From positions 124,001 to 188,000 of the forward strand of contig NC_054744.1 of the NCBI RefSeq assembly GCF_018143015.1: DNA of 64,000 nucleotides. The letters are read 5' to 3'. Below are positions 13,998-27,183 of this stretch, piece after piece (the stretch's first letter is position 1; every line of letters begins with the position of its first letter). The position numbers and the translations under genes were made by a program. The notes below the pieces were generated by a model. The model worked only from the letters and a program-made list of their open reading frames with translations, did no database searches and was not told the origin of the DNA. The stretch is from Lytechinus variegatus. Taxonomy: Eukaryota; Echinodermata; Echinoidea; Temnopleuroida; Toxopneustidae.

Positions 13998-14117
13998 AAG
14001 CCTACAACACCCGGTATTCCCAGGCGGTCTCCCATCCAAGTACTAACCGAGCCCTATGCTGCTTGACTTCGGTGATCGGACGAGAACCGGTATATTCAGC
14101 ATGGTATGGTCGTAGGC
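13998..14117 (-). rRNA. 5S ribosomal RNA, copy 12
   Basis: 120 nt, same sequence as copy 1. The tract beyond the 3' end reads GGAGGAG then A8, a small variant of the terminator side. Confidence 0.98.
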
Positions 14118-15264
14118 TCTTGCTTGATGAAAGTTAAGCTATTTAAAGGGTCAGGGATGTTATGACGTCATCGGCTTATAAATCCCTGGAAGTTATTCGT
14201 TGATTGATGTCTTCAGTCATTTCATAAGTTAGCGTCATAGACATATGTAATTTTCTTTTAAAGCAAACCAAAGAAACAGAGGAGAGATGAAATATGTACA
14301 TGGATTTTTTTCTATCATACTATATAAAAACTCTAAAACCATAAGAAATCCAAAAGTCAAAAGAAATGCTTTTGATTCGTTATAATCGAATATTTTGTGT
14401 CTTGTCTATCGTACCGATAATACTAGAAACACATAAGTGTAGGTGATGAAGTTAAGATGTTGTCTCCGCTCACTTTATATTTCACTTTTTGAAGCACTGG
14501 ATGCCGATTTTCGGGCGCATTTTTTTCTGGGCTTCATTTCTGTAACATATCACAGACGCAGGTGAGAAGTGGGACCTCACAGTTCAGATTTTTTTTGAGT
14601 CAAATGGCCGGCCAAAAAACGTATGCCGCAAGATGGCAGCATTCTCATTTGGCGTCGGGACGGCATGGTGTCGAAAGATGTATTCGTTGGCATTTCTATA
14701 TGTTATCTAGCCCTGCAGTTTTGCCTCTTTTAACACCATTACGTCATTTTTCTTGATGCGCACCCTGGGTGACGAAACAACCAACATGCTGACGTAAACC
14801 ATGATGCGCGCTCCTCGTTCCCTGGAGACCTTGAGCTCGCAAACATTGCCTTTACTGGCGGACATCGAACGAGAAGAAGAACGGATACCAACAAATGGAA
14901 TTGGATTAGAAGGAGGGGCAGGCTGCCTAGAGCGAATTTTATTGAGTATTGAGTGGACGTCCAAATTAACGATAGAATGAACAAGCGACCAAAGAAACAG
15001 ACCAAAAAAAGAGGATCAATCACCTACTTCATTTTCCATCATGCAGACAACAAAAAAGGAACGGGTTAAAACAAGAAACCTTTTATTTGTTACGATAGTT
15101 TCCTCTCTTTTTCTTTTCTTTTCCCTTTTCCCCTGCTCTATCAAGAAGGAGACGAGAAAAGAATAGAGGCAAAAGTGATACTATTAGGAAAGCATACTTT
15201 AAACGAAGAAATGAACAAAGAGGCATTTCATGAAGCAAAGAGGGGGGGGGGGGGGAGAAAAAAA

Positions 15265-15384
15265 AAGCCTACAACACCCGGTATTCCCAGGCGGTCTCCC
15301 ATCCAAGTACTAACCGAGCCCTATGCTGCTTGACTTCGGTGATCGGACGAGAACCGGTATATTCAGCATGGTATGGTCGTAGGC
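15265..15384 (-). rRNA. 5S ribosomal RNA, copy 13
   Basis: 120 nt, same sequence as copy 1. Confidence 0.98.
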
Positions 15385-16530
15385 TCTTGCTTGATGAAAG
15401 TTAAGCTATTTAAAGGGTCAGGGATGTTATGACGTCATCGGCTTATAAATCCCTGGAAGTTATTCGTTGATTGATGTCTTCAGTCATTTCATAAGTTAGC
15501 GTCATAGACATATGTAATTTTCTTTTAAAGCAAACCAAAGAAACAGAGGAGAGATGAAATATGTACATGGATTTTTTTCTATCATACTATATAAAAACTC
15601 TAAAACCATAAGAAATCCAAAAGTCAAAAGAAATGCTTTTGATTCGTTATAATCGAATATTTTGTGTCTTGTCTATCGTACCGATAATACTAGAAACACA
15701 TAAGTGTAGGTGATGAAGTTAAGATGTTGTCTCCGCTCACTTTATATTTCACTTTTTGAAGCACTGGATGCCGATTTTCGGGCGCATTTTTTTCTGGGCT
15801 TCATTTCTGTAACATATCACAGACGCAGGTGAGAAGTGGGACCTCACAGTTCAGATTTTTTTTGAGTCAAATGGCCGGCCAAAAAACGTATGCCGCAAGA
15901 TGGCAGCATTCTCATTTGGCGTCGGGACGGCATGGTGTCGAAAGATGTATTCGTTGGCATTTCTATATGTTATCTAGCCCTGCAGTTTTGCCTCTTTTAA
16001 CACCATTACGTCATTTTTCTTGATGCGCACCCCTGGGTGACGAAACAACCAACATGCTGACGTAAACCATGATGCGCGCTCCTCGTTCCCTGGAGACCTT
16101 GAGCTCGCAAACATTGCCTTTACTGGCGGACATCGAACGAGAAGAAGAACGGATACCAACAAATGGAATTGGATTAGAAGGAGGGGCAGGCTGCCTAGAG
16201 CGAATTTTATTGAGTATTGAGTGGACGTCCAAATTAACGATAGAATGAACAAGCGACCAAAGAAACAGACCAAAAAAAGAGGATCAATCACCTACTTCAT
16301 TTTCCATCATGCAGACAACAAAAAAGGAACGGGTAAAACAAGAAACCTTTTATTTGTTACGATAGTTTCCTCTCTTTTTCTTTTCTTTTCCCTTTTCCCC
16401 TGCTCTATCAAGAAGGAGACGAGAAAAGAATAGAGGCAAAAGTGATACTATTAGGAAAGCATACTTTAAACGAAGAAATGAACAAAGAGGCATTTCATGA
16501 AGCAAAGAGGGGGGGGGGGGGAGAAAAAAA

Positions 16531-16650
16531 AAGCCTACAACACCCGGTATTCCCAGGCGGTCTCCCATCCAAGTACTAACCGAGCCCTATGCTGCTTGAC
16601 TTCGGTGATCGGACGAGAACCGGTATATTCAGCATGGTATGGTCGTAGGC
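16531..16650 (-). rRNA. 5S ribosomal RNA, copy 14
   Basis: 120 nt, same sequence as copy 1. Last copy before those with single-base losses. Confidence 0.98.
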
Positions 16651-17797
16651 TCTTGCTTGATGAAAGTTAAGCTATTTAAAGGGTCAGGGATGTTATGACG
16701 TCATCGGCTTATAAATCCCTGGAAGTTATTCGTTGATTGATGTCTTCAGTCATTTCATAAGTTAGCGTCATAGACATATGTAATTTTCTTTTAAAGCAAA
16801 CCAAAGAAACAGAGGAGAGATGAAATATGTACATGGATTTTTTTCTATCATACTATATAAAAACTCTAAAACCATAAGAAATCCAAAAGTCAAAAGAAAT
16901 GCTTTTGATTCGTTATAATCGAATATTTTGTGTCTTGTCTATCGTACCGATAATACTAGAAACACATAAGTGTAGGTGATGAAGTTAAGATGTTGTCTCC
17001 GCTCACTTTATATTTCACTTTTTGAAGCACTGGATGCCGATTTTCGGGCGCATTTTTTTCTGGGCTTCATTTCTGTAACATATCACAGACGCAGGTGAGA
17101 AGTGGGACCTCACAGTTCAGATTTTTTTTGAGTCAAATGGCCGGCCAAAAAACGTATGCCGCAAGATGGCAGCATTCTCATTTGGCGTCGGGACGGCATG
17201 GTGTCGAAAGATGTATTCGTTGGCATTTCTATATGTTATCTAGCCCTGCAGTTTTGCCTCTTTTAACACCATTACGTCATTTTTCTTGATGCGCACCCCT
17301 GGGTGACGAAACAACCAACATGCTGACGTAAACCATGATGCGCGCTCCTCGTTCCCTGGAGACCTTGAGCTCGCAAACATTGCCTTTACTGGCGGACATC
17401 GAACGAGAAGAAGAACGGATACCAACAAATGGAATTGGATTAGAAGGAGGGGCAGGCTGCCTAGAGCGAATTTTATTGAGTATTGAGTGGACGTCCAAAT
17501 TAACGATAGAATGAACAAGCGACCAAAGAAACAGACCAAAAAAAGAGGATCAATCACCTACTTCATTTTCCATCATGCAGACAACAAAAAAGGAACGGGT
17601 AAAACAAGAAACCTTTTATTTGTTACGATAGTTTCCTCTCTTTTTCTTTTCTTTTCCCTTTTCCCCTGCTCTATCAAGAAGGAGACGAGAAAAGAATAGA
17701 GGCAAAAGTGATACTATTAGGAAAGCATACTTTAAACGAAGAAATGAACAAAGAGGCATTTCATGAAGCAAAGAGGGGGGGGGGGGGGAGAAAAAAA

Positions 17798-17916
17798 AAG
17801 CCTACAACACCGGTATTCCCAGGCGGTCTCCCATCCAAGTACTAACCGAGCCCTATGCTGCTTGACTTCGGTGATCGGACGAGAACCGGTATATTCAGCA
17901 TGGTATGGTCGTAGGC
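17798..17916 (-). rRNA. 5S ribosomal RNA, copy 15 (one base short)
   Basis: 119 nt. One C is missing on the plus strand near 17811 (CACCGG for CACCCGG). Otherwise identical. Could be a real variant or a consensus error near the gap. Confidence 0.95.
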
Positions 17917-19063
17917 TCTTGCTTGATGAAAGTTAAGCTATTTAAAGGGTCAGGGATGTTATGACGTCATCGGCTTATAAATCCCTGGAAGTTATTCGTT
18001 GATTGATGTCTTCAGTCATTTCATAAGTTAGCGTCATAGACATATGTAATTTTCTTTTAAAGCAAACCAAAGAAACAGAGGAGAGATGAAATATGTACAT
18101 GGATTTTTTTCTATCATACTATATAAAAACTCTAAAACCATAAGAAATCCAAAAGTCAAAAGAAATGCTTTTGATTCGTTATAATCGAATATTTTGTGTC
18201 TTGTCTATCGTACCGATAATACTAGAAACACATAAGTGTAGGTGATGAAGTTAAGATGTTGTCTCCGCTCACTTTATATTTCACTTTTTGAAGCACTGGA
18301 TGCCGATTTTCGGGCGCATTTTTTTCTGGGCTTCATTTCTGTAACATATCACAGACGCAGGTGAGAAGTGGGACCTCACAGTTCAGATTTTTTTTGAGTC
18401 AAATGGCCGGCCAAAAAACGTATGCCGCAAGATGGCAGCATTCTCATTTGGCGTCGGGACGGCATGGTGTCGAAAGATGTATTCGTTGGCATTTCTATAT
18501 GTTATCTAGCCCTGCAGTTTTGCCTCTTTTAACACCATTACGTCATTTTTCTTGATGCGCACCCCTGGGTGACGAAACAACCAACATGCTGACGTAAACC
18601 ATGATGCGCGCTCCTCGTTCCCTGGAGACCTTGAGCTCGCAAACATTGCCTTTACTGGCGGACATCGAACGAGAAGAAGAACGGATACCAACAAATGGAA
18701 TTGGATTAGAAGGAGGGGCAGGCTGCCTAGAGCGAATTTTATTGAGTATTGAGTGGACGTCCAAATTAACGATAGAATGAACAAGCGACCAAAGAAACAG
18801 ACCAAAAAAAGAGGATCAATCACCTACTTCATTTTCCATCATGCAGACAACAAAAAAGGAACGGGTAAAACAAGAAACCTTTTATTTGTTACGATAGTTT
18901 CCTCTCTTTTTCTTTTCTTTTCCCTTTTCCCCTGCTCTATCAAGAAGGAGACGAGAAAAGAATAGAGGCAAAAGTGATACTATTAGGAAAGCATACTTTA
19001 AACGAAGAAATGAACAAAGAGGCATTTCATGAAGCAAAGAGGGGGGGGGGGGGAGAAAAAAAA

Positions 19064-19182
19064 AAGCCTACAACACCCGGTATTCCCAGGCGGTCTCCCA
19101 TCCAAGTACTAACCGAGCCCTATGCTGCTTGACTTCGGTGATCGGACGAGAACGGTATATTCAGCATGGTATGGTCGTAGGC
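19064..19182 (-). rRNA. 5S ribosomal RNA, copy 16 (one base short)
   Basis: 119 nt. One C is missing near 19153 (GAACGG for GAACCGG on the plus strand). Otherwise identical. Confidence 0.95.
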
Positions 19183-20330
19183 TCTTGCTTGATGAAAGTT
19201 AAGCTATTTAAAGGGTCAGGGATGTTATGACGTCATCGGCTTATAAATCCCTGGAAGTTATTCGTTGATTGATGTCTTCAGTCATTTCATAAGTTAGCGT
19301 CATAGACATATGTAATTTTCTTTTAAAGCAAACCAAAGAAACAGAGGAGAGATGAAATATGTACATGGATTTTTTTCTATCATACTATATAAAAACTCTA
19401 AAACCATAAGAAATCCAAAAGTCAAAAGAAATGCTTTTGATTCGTTATAATCGAATATTTTGTGTCTTGTCTATCGTACCGATAATACTAGAAACACATA
19501 AGTGTAGGTGATGAAGTTAAGATGTTGTCTCCGCTCACTTTATATTTCACTTTTTGAAGCACTGGATGCCGATTTTCGGGCGCATTTTTTTCTGGGCTTC
19601 ATTTCTGTAACATATCACAGACGCAGGTGAGAAGTGGGACCTCACAGTTCAGATTTTTTTTGAGTCAAATGGCCGGCCAAAAAACGTATGCCGCAAGATG
19701 GCAGCATTCTCATTTGGCGTCGGGACGGCATGGTGTCGAAAGATGTATTCGTTGGCATTTCTATATGTTATCTAGCCCTGCAGTTTTGCCTCTTTTAACA
19801 CCATTACGTCATTTTTCTTGATGCGCACCCCTGGGTGACGAAACAACCAACATGCTGACGTAAACCATGATGCGCGCTCCTCGTTCCCTGGAGACCTTGA
19901 GCTCGCAAACATTGCCTTTACTGGCGGACATCGAACGAGAAGAAGAACGGATACCAACAAATGGAATTGGATTAGAAGGAGGGGCAGGCTGCCTAGAGCG
20001 AATTTTATTGAGTATTGAGTGGACGTCCAAATTAACGATAGAATGAACAAGCGACCAAAGAAACAGACCAAAAAAGAGGATCAATCAGCTACTTCATTTT
20101 CCATCATGCAGACAACAAAAAAGGAACGGGTAAAACAAGAAACCTTTTATTTGTTACGATAGTTTCCTCTCTCTTTTCTTTTCTTTTCCCTTTTCCCCTG
20201 CTCTATCAAGAAGGAGACGAGAAAAGAATAGAGGCAAAAGTGATACTATTAGGAAAGCATACTTTAAACGAAGAAATGAACAAAGAGGCATTTCATGAAG
20301 CAAAGAGGGGGGGGGGGGGGGAGAAAAAAA

Positions 20331-20448
20331 AAGCCTACAACACCCGGTATTCCCAGGCGGTCTCCCATCCAAGTACTAACGAGCCCTATGCTGCTTGACT
20401 TCGGTGATCGGACGAGAACGGTATATTCAGCATGGTATGGTCGTAGGC
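20331..20448 (-). rRNA. 5S ribosomal RNA, copy 17 (two bases short)
   Basis: 118 nt. Single C losses near 20380 (CTAACGAG) and 20419 (GAACGG). Its surrounding spacer also shows single-base changes. It is the copy nearest the N gap. Confidence 0.93.
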
Positions 20449-20648
20449 TCTTGCTTGATGAAAGTTAAGCTATTTAAAGGGTCAGGGATGTTATGACGTC
20501 ATCGGCTTATAATCCCTGGAAGTTATTCGTTGATTGATGTCTTCAGTCATTTCATAAGTTAGCGTCATAGACATATGTAATTTTCTTTTAAAGCAAACCA
20601 AAGAAACAGAGGAGAGATGAAATATGTACATGGATTTTTTTCTATCAT

Positions 20649-21148
20649 NNNNNNNNNNNNNNNNNNNNNNNNNNNNNNNNNNNNNNNNNNNNNNNNNNNN
20701 NNNNNNNNNNNNNNNNNNNNNNNNNNNNNNNNNNNNNNNNNNNNNNNNNNNNNNNNNNNNNNNNNNNNNNNNNNNNNNNNNNNNNNNNNNNNNNNNNNNN
20801 NNNNNNNNNNNNNNNNNNNNNNNNNNNNNNNNNNNNNNNNNNNNNNNNNNNNNNNNNNNNNNNNNNNNNNNNNNNNNNNNNNNNNNNNNNNNNNNNNNNN
20901 NNNNNNNNNNNNNNNNNNNNNNNNNNNNNNNNNNNNNNNNNNNNNNNNNNNNNNNNNNNNNNNNNNNNNNNNNNNNNNNNNNNNNNNNNNNNNNNNNNNN
21001 NNNNNNNNNNNNNNNNNNNNNNNNNNNNNNNNNNNNNNNNNNNNNNNNNNNNNNNNNNNNNNNNNNNNNNNNNNNNNNNNNNNNNNNNNNNNNNNNNNNN
21101 NNNNNNNNNNNNNNNNNNNNNNNNNNNNNNNNNNNNNNNNNNNNNNNN
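20649..21148. other. Assembly gap, 500 N
   Basis: Exactly 500 N, so probably a placeholder of unknown true size. The sequence on its right is unrelated to the 5S unit, so the array edge lies in the gap. Confidence 0.99.
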
Positions 21149-21724
21149 CTTTATTGAATAAAAAGAGAAAAATTCACAACCATAACACTGAAAATTTCAT
21201 CAAAAATTGCATGTAAATATAATAAAGTTATGGCATTCTAAAGTTTCGCTTCATTTCACAAAACAGTTATGCACATCTCGGTCGATATGCAAATGAGAAA
21301 CTGATGACATCACTCACTATTTCTTTTGTAATCTATTATATGAAATATGAATTATTTTTATTTCTCGTCATTGTCATGTGAAAATAAGTGTCATTCCTCC
21401 CTGAACACGTGGAATTACATTATTTTAACATTTTGTGCTTCAGGCAAGGAGGTCCTAATTGTCAAATTTGTAAAAAATGAAATATTGTATAATTCAAACA
21501 ATAAAAAAACAAAAGAAATAGTGAGTGACATCATCGACTCTCTCAATTGAATGTAACCTGGCTCGTTAATATAACTATTTTGTTCAAAATAAGCAAAACT
21601 TTGAAAATGTCATTAATTTATTATTTTACATCCGATTTTGATGAAATTTTCAGCATTGTGCTTGTCTGGTCTTTCTCCATTGATTCATATCAACATTTTT
21701 TCTGAGGTGGACTTGACCCTTAAG
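21149..21724. mobile_element. MITE of the GGACAAGTCCACCCC family (left end lost in gap)
   Basis: The right end reads GAGGTGGACTTGACCCTT, the complement of the AAGGACAAGTCCACC end seen at 40803 and 42239. Internal blocks (TTTCACAAAACAGTTA, then GATGAAATTTTCAGC) match those copies. No coding capacity. Confidence 0.75.
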
Positions 21725-22365
21725 AAGTAAGTTATGACAGGTTTGGAGATGTCATAACTATTTGGTCAAGTTGTCCCCGATCTTGGCAAAGAGGGATTCG
21801 TGAAACAGTTCGCTAACAGGTAGCTAACTATTTCCAATTTAGTTAAGAAGTTAGAAGACTTAACGGTGTTGAGAAACGGGCCCCAGTCTACGCAAGCAGA
21901 ACCAAACAGAATCAGTTTGCCACACTCAAATTCCCAATTTGCACTCGCATCAATTATTTAGTTACGTACCTATCATTTTATGATCTAGTGCATAGAACAA
22001 ATGACCATTTTTTTTAGGTCGGAATGTCAACAATTTTCAGCTCGTGCTTCGCATTCCCATTTATTGAAATATGTACCATCCTCATGGTTAAACAGTCCTT
22101 AACAGGATCATGCTAGAACACTTATTAAAAATTATGTTCGTGCTTGGCATTCTCAGTAATTATCTAGAACACACACATCTTGTTCAGGATCACAAACGGT
22201 GCCTAGAATGTTAAATTTTCAGGACAAAATACATCCTAAATACATATAAAAAGTTCCAAAAAAAGTAAGAAAAAAAATTGCTTGCCTTTGCACTTTTTAT
22301 ATAAGGCCTACGTGATTATTTCATATTGATGTTATTTTATAAGAAACCAACTCGCATATTTTAAT
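21725..22365. other. Unassigned non-coding stretch
   Basis: No gene, RNA or clear repeat end recognised. Confidence 0.5.
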
Positions 22366-22540
22366 GACCCAGTGTAGTGGTCCACCCGGATACCCCCAAC
22401 CAGTAATTGGGAGGAGATACCTGCGGGTCACAGTTCTGTGTGCGCACCCTTGTAGGCGACCCAGATTGGCTGGCTCCTCCAATACGCCTTGGAATGTCTT
22501 TAACAGATATATGGCACTATATAAATGCTGTGCATCATCA
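22366..22540 (+). repeat. SINE-like dispersed repeat
   Basis: GC-richer than its flanks and ending in GGCACTATATAAATGC, the kind of tail seen on tRNA-derived SINEs of marine invertebrates. No clear A or B box, so assignment is weak. Confidence 0.35.
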
Positions 22541-22814
22541 TCTACCAACACACCCAAATTTTAAAAAATCTGATGACTTTTGATAAGATATCGTGAGGAA
22601 TCCAACTTGCATATTTAATGAGCTGTGATCTTTGACCAGCATATTCCGAATTCGAACTTAGCCTGTATTGGTATCATCTACCTACACACCCAAATTTGTT
22701 CAAATAAGTAGAATATTTCATAACTCATAAAAAAGACATTATCATGCGGAAACTAAATTGCATATTTAATGTGTTTTGACCTGCCGACTCCAAATTCAAA
22801 CTTGGCCTGTACTA
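22530..22814 (+). repeat. Diverged tandem repeat, period ~140 bp
   Basis: Two monomers, each beginning CATCTACC(A/T)ACACACCC and containing GCATATTTAATG then a TTTGACC-like word. A partial third copy of the start occurs at 26931. The downstream SINE appears to have landed in this repeat. Confidence 0.6.
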
Positions 22815-23130
22815 TCAGAGGGTCGTGTGTTCGAATCCCGCCATGGACTAGCGTCCTTTGGCAAGGCGTTAATCCACTTTGCCACTCTCCACCAGGTGTT
22901 AAATGGGTACCTGGTAGGATGTGAAAGCCTATGTATAATGTAGTATGCCTAGCAATTGAGTCTTGGAACTCTTGTTGAGTGCTCCCCAGGGAGTGGAGAA
23001 GGTGCATACATTGTACGCAGGCATACAAGGTTCTGATGACCGTGGTAATACTGAGTCTGGAAAGCGCTTAGTCTCTTAGAGACGTCGTTCCATGCATTAA
23101 GCGCTATATAAAAATATGTGGAATATTATT
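22815..23130 (+). mobile_element. tRNA-derived SINE, 5' truncated
   Basis: A Pol III B box (GTTCGAATCCC) sits at about 22830. The body CCATGG...TCCTTTGGCAAG...AATCCAC...AAATGGGTACC is shared in layout with the SINE at 42411, and it ends in an ATT-rich tail. The tRNA A-box half is missing. Confidence 0.8.
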
Positions 23131-24145
23131 ATTACTATGGTGTCATCCACTCCTATGGTGTCACCCACTCCAAGCTGTGGGGAAGTTACACATTGATGCA
23201 GAGGTTCGAGCCCTGATCACGTCTTTCGGATTGTGACATTAAAGGTCGGTCCCAGACGTAAATAATCAAAACTGATTGATATACGTCTGTCAAAAACTCA
23301 AAATACACACACACACTCCTAGTACCAATGATTAATGTTAATGTTTGGACCTCATAGGCGACATTACCCAAAATATGGGTTGCCGGTTGGACAATGCTGT
23401 TCTGAATCTGATTTCAAACTCAAGACTTTGGTAAATGTACGCCTTAATACAAATTGGAGTTATGCGATATGACTTTCATTTGGTGGGAAGACATTTAATA
23501 CTTTATAAAATTAGTTGAAATTAAAATGGATTATATTAATGCTCACTGTTGGTGAGCATTTCTACACGATCCCCCTATTGAGATTTATAGTAAATATTTT
23601 GGAATTATATTAGTTATGCGACCCCTCCCTCATGATGATCACAGCATTATTTGTAATGGGGATATATTTCGTTCATATTCTTGTCTCTTCTTTCTCTTTA
23701 GCCTTTTTTTTGCTTGTTAAAACCTTTTCATTTTTTTTTGGGGGGGGGCTTGCCAAATTTTATGTGGGTCAAAATTACATTCATTTTTTTAGTGACAATC
23801 TTATTTTTCATTTGTCAAATTTTACGCAAGACAAAATTACCTTCGATCATTATTACAGTTAAAACCTTTTTTTTAATTTTAATTTTTTTTGGGGGGGGGG
23901 TTGCCAAATATAACATGGACAAAATGACTTTCCCTTTTCTTATTTATTTTTTTGGGGGAGCTTGCCGAATATCACGCGAACGAAATGACTTTCATTTTTA
24001 GTGACCATCACTTTACGTGAGACAAAATGACCGGTTTTTTTAAGTGAGAACCTTTTTTGGGAGTTGTCTAATTGTACTTGAGAAAATTCACCCCACCCCC
24101 CCCTACTTTGGAAAATCTTGGATTTACCTCTAGTTTTAATCATGA
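23131..24145. other. Non-coding, low-complexity T/G tracts
   Basis: Contains four loosely repeated blocks, roughly 23700-24110, of poly-T then poly-G followed by CTTGCC and an ACAAAATGAC-like word. No gene seen. Confidence 0.6.
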
Positions 24146-24149
24146 TTAA

Positions 24150-24893
24150 CCCTAAATAGACTGGGCTATTTGGATGCCTAAGAAGACTGGGGAGGGGGGC
24201 TGATTCAGCGCCCCCTTATGATCTCGGACGTCGATTGCGCGATCGCGACGAAAATTGGCACACATTACCCATGGCATAATCTACCAAATTATCACATCAA
24301 ATTATGCAAAAAATCTCATGTTTCATTTATTATGCTAATTTTTGCGTAAAATCATTAGTTTGCTCTAATTAATAAAATAATGCCCCTGAAATGCTAATTT
24401 TTGTTTCACCTACTCTAGATAGGCATCTGATCAAATTTATTTTTAAAAAAATTTCAACATCATGTTTATTTTCTTATGTATTCTATTGTTTTCTAAATTT
24501 CTTATGTATTTCATTGTTTTTCGACTTTGTTTTTCATTGTTTTTTCAATGGAAATTGTCAGGGACTTTATTTTGACCATGAAAAAGATAAAATAAATTGA
24601 TTTTAAGCAGTAAAAGGAAAAATAATAATACATTTATGAATTTTGGCTAAAAACAAGTGCTATTTGTATTGGATTTGTACACAAATTCACGTTTTTGAGT
24701 AATTTTGGGTCTGCATGCACGAACGAAATGTTGCGTAATTTCGAAAGTGTGTACCCGGGGGTCACAATTTTGGTCTCAAAAGTTGTGCGAGACTTGAAAG
24801 TAAAAAGTCAGCGAGCAACGCGGTCAAAAAGATTTGCGCGGCGGATTTATCACGTAAAATGTCGAGGGGGGGGCTGATTCGGTCTTTTTAGGG
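24150..24893. mobile_element. piggyBac-type non-autonomous element
   Basis: Flanked on both sides by TTAA (24146-24149 and 24894-24897). Left end CCCTAAATAGAC, right end GTCTTTTTAGGG, inverted. TTAA duplication with CCC termini is the hallmark of piggyBac. No transposase frame in 744 bp. Confidence 0.65.
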
Positions 24894-24897
24894 TTAA

Positions 24898-27175
24898 GAT
24901 CATGCGTATACCACGGCAGAGGCGTAAACCGCTGCAGGGGCATGCAGGCTGGCCCTTGATCCCTAGTGGATTTCACCGGAAAAAAAATCCAGATAAGAGA
25001 AAAGGAAAGAGAGAGGGGGGGAGAAAGGGAAGACTGGGAAATAAACGAAAAGGTCCCCCCCAAAAAAAAGGAGGGGAAAAGAGAGAAGAAAAAGCGAAAT
25101 CATTAAAGGGGTGTATATTATAACTTCATTTATAATTGTTTTTCCTTCTTTTATGGGGGGGGTCAAAAAAATAAAAACCTTAACGAAATGTTTTTCTATA
25201 ATTACATTTAGGTCTACACTCGCGATTTAATAAAAAATACCAGCCATCTATATACAAATGATGCGTTAGAGTGGGTCAGTAGGAACTCTGTGTACAAGGT
25301 AACCACATGCACACAGTTCCACTGACCCACGAAAGAAACCCATGCATCATCTGTTTTATAGAATGGAATTTTTTTTTTAATAAACCACAAAAATTAATGA
25401 TTTACTGGATGCATGATAATTTCATGCGTCCGGTAAATTTAATTTACCGGACACATGATTTTTTTTACCGGACGCATGATTTATTTACTGGACGCATGAT
25501 TTATTTACCGGATCGATGCATGAAAATTCCAAAATCTAATGCAGAGCGCAGACACTTTGATAACCCTGGACAACATAAATATGGGCTTAACTGGATAATG
25601 TTGCCACAAAGATATTGTTATACCCAAAATGCCAGATACAGCTTTGCATTGACTATATCTTGAGCAGTTGAGGCAGCCTCCGACCTCCAATACATGTAGC
25701 TGTGTGTGTGTATGCGGGCCGCGCCGGGGGCCAGCGCCTGCCTGGGCCTGCAGTGGATATTTCGCTGTGCACAGCCAGCCCAGGGCAGTAAACGTTAGAT
25801 CGTACATGTATGTCTGGACTTCTCAACTAACGAGTATGTGGGCAGTTTTAATCCCAATGACAATTACGGTACCGTATTTGTACTTACAGATCATTTTGCA
25901 TCCTTTGATTCATTCTGCTTTGATCGAAATTCAAATTTTGACGTAAACAAGCGACGGTAACAGTACATGCGCGATGACATCACAATGACCTTTTCGGACG
26001 ATTGCTTGTTTACAGTGGATATCGTTGCGTTTTGATTATCGCGATATCGTTCATGCAGCCCAGTAAAATTTTTGCATTGCTCTCAACCAATCAGATTGCA
26101 GGGATTTTCTCATCCATTACAACTATAAAAAGTTTTAAAATTGCTAAAGATCCAGAGATATCAAAACCCACCTGCTGATTTAGCACTGGGGTACACAAGC
26201 CAGGGTTATGCCCAGTGCATGCCCCCCGAATGTTCTACGTACAACCAAGATATAAAAAAATGAAGGGAATTAAAGAAACCAAAATTAGGAAAAGTGTAAG
26301 GTAAGATATCTGTCTCAAATTTAGATTTGCACGAAAGGTTTTTTCTCGCTTGCTTCATTCACTTGGAACATATAAAGCAACTTTATTCCCACGTGCCATA
26401 TGTTTCGGCCTCTTTCTTTCTACTATTTTTTTTACTCATCATGCTCCTGCCACACAGGGGTTTGCCCTAATGCATGAACAATCATTAAAAAATATCATTT
26501 TCATACCATGTGACTGGGAATTTTTTGCTCTACCCCCCTCCCCCCTCCTCGATCCCTGTATCGATTTGACTTGACATGGGCCTATACCTGATGTATTCTG
26601 CTTCAATATAAAATCATAACGGATAGAACGCCTTGAATACAGGCCAAACAGCCTAACGACACACACACACACACATTGCCGTGTCACGTGACAATCAGTA
26701 TTAAACGAGGATGTGTACAACCCTATGGCGACAAGGCTAGTCGCAAAAGTTGAGCAAGTTCTGGACGAATAGGCTTCAATACCCCAAGAAAAGAAGTAGT
26801 ATCTAGGGACTAATTAAAAATAGTTTTCTTAATGGAGTTCCATGTTAAAATCTAGTAATTTAAGTCCAACTTTTAATTCGCGTGCACTCACTTTTTTAAC
26901 ACAGGAATTAATAGGCACGGTGCCTAGAGTGTCATCTACCAACACACCTAAATTTAAAAAAAAAACAATCAAATATATTTCAATTTATTGCACTGAAACC
27001 AAGTGGGGTTTGGGGGGGAGGCAGGCAAATCAATGGACAGGTGGAACGCTTAATGCCCCCTCCGGACTTTGTCTGCGAGAGCATAATTACAGAGGAGCTG
27101 AATTTGAAGAGGGCCTGAATCAAGACTGAAACATCGCAATACGTGTAAGTGGAGTAGGCTAGGGCACTCACACTA
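24898..27175. other. Unassigned non-coding stretch with simple repeats
   Basis: Purine-rich tract at 24980-25100, TG and AC runs near 25700 and 26660, and a short repeat cluster listed separately. No gene recognised. Confidence 0.5.
25403..25520. repeat. Short repeat TTTACCGGACGCATGAT, with inverted copies
   Basis: About five copies of a ~20-nt word, the first two in opposite orientations around AAATTTAATTT, so the left part can form a hairpin. Confidence 0.7.
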
Positions 27176-27183
27176 GTACGAGG

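Larger units (their letters stand above)
1..20648 (-). repeat. Tandem 5S rDNA array, about 16.3 units of ~1265 bp
   Basis: Each unit holds one 5S rRNA gene on the minus strand and a spacer of about 1145 bp. Distances between successive gene 5' ends are 1257-1267 bp. Units are nearly identical, as expected for concerted evolution of rDNA. Differences are mainly homopolymer lengths plus a 7-nt indel in a pyrimidine tract, which is short near 1217 and 8800. The array begins mid-unit at base 1 and ends at an N gap, so neither true edge is seen. I found no snRNA, histone or spliced-leader gene in the spacer. Small open frames recur in every unit only because the spacer is repeated. Confidence 0.97.

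Noticed and set aside
20617-21216. Long frame across 20.6-21.2 kb
   Set aside because: It is made of the 500-N gap.
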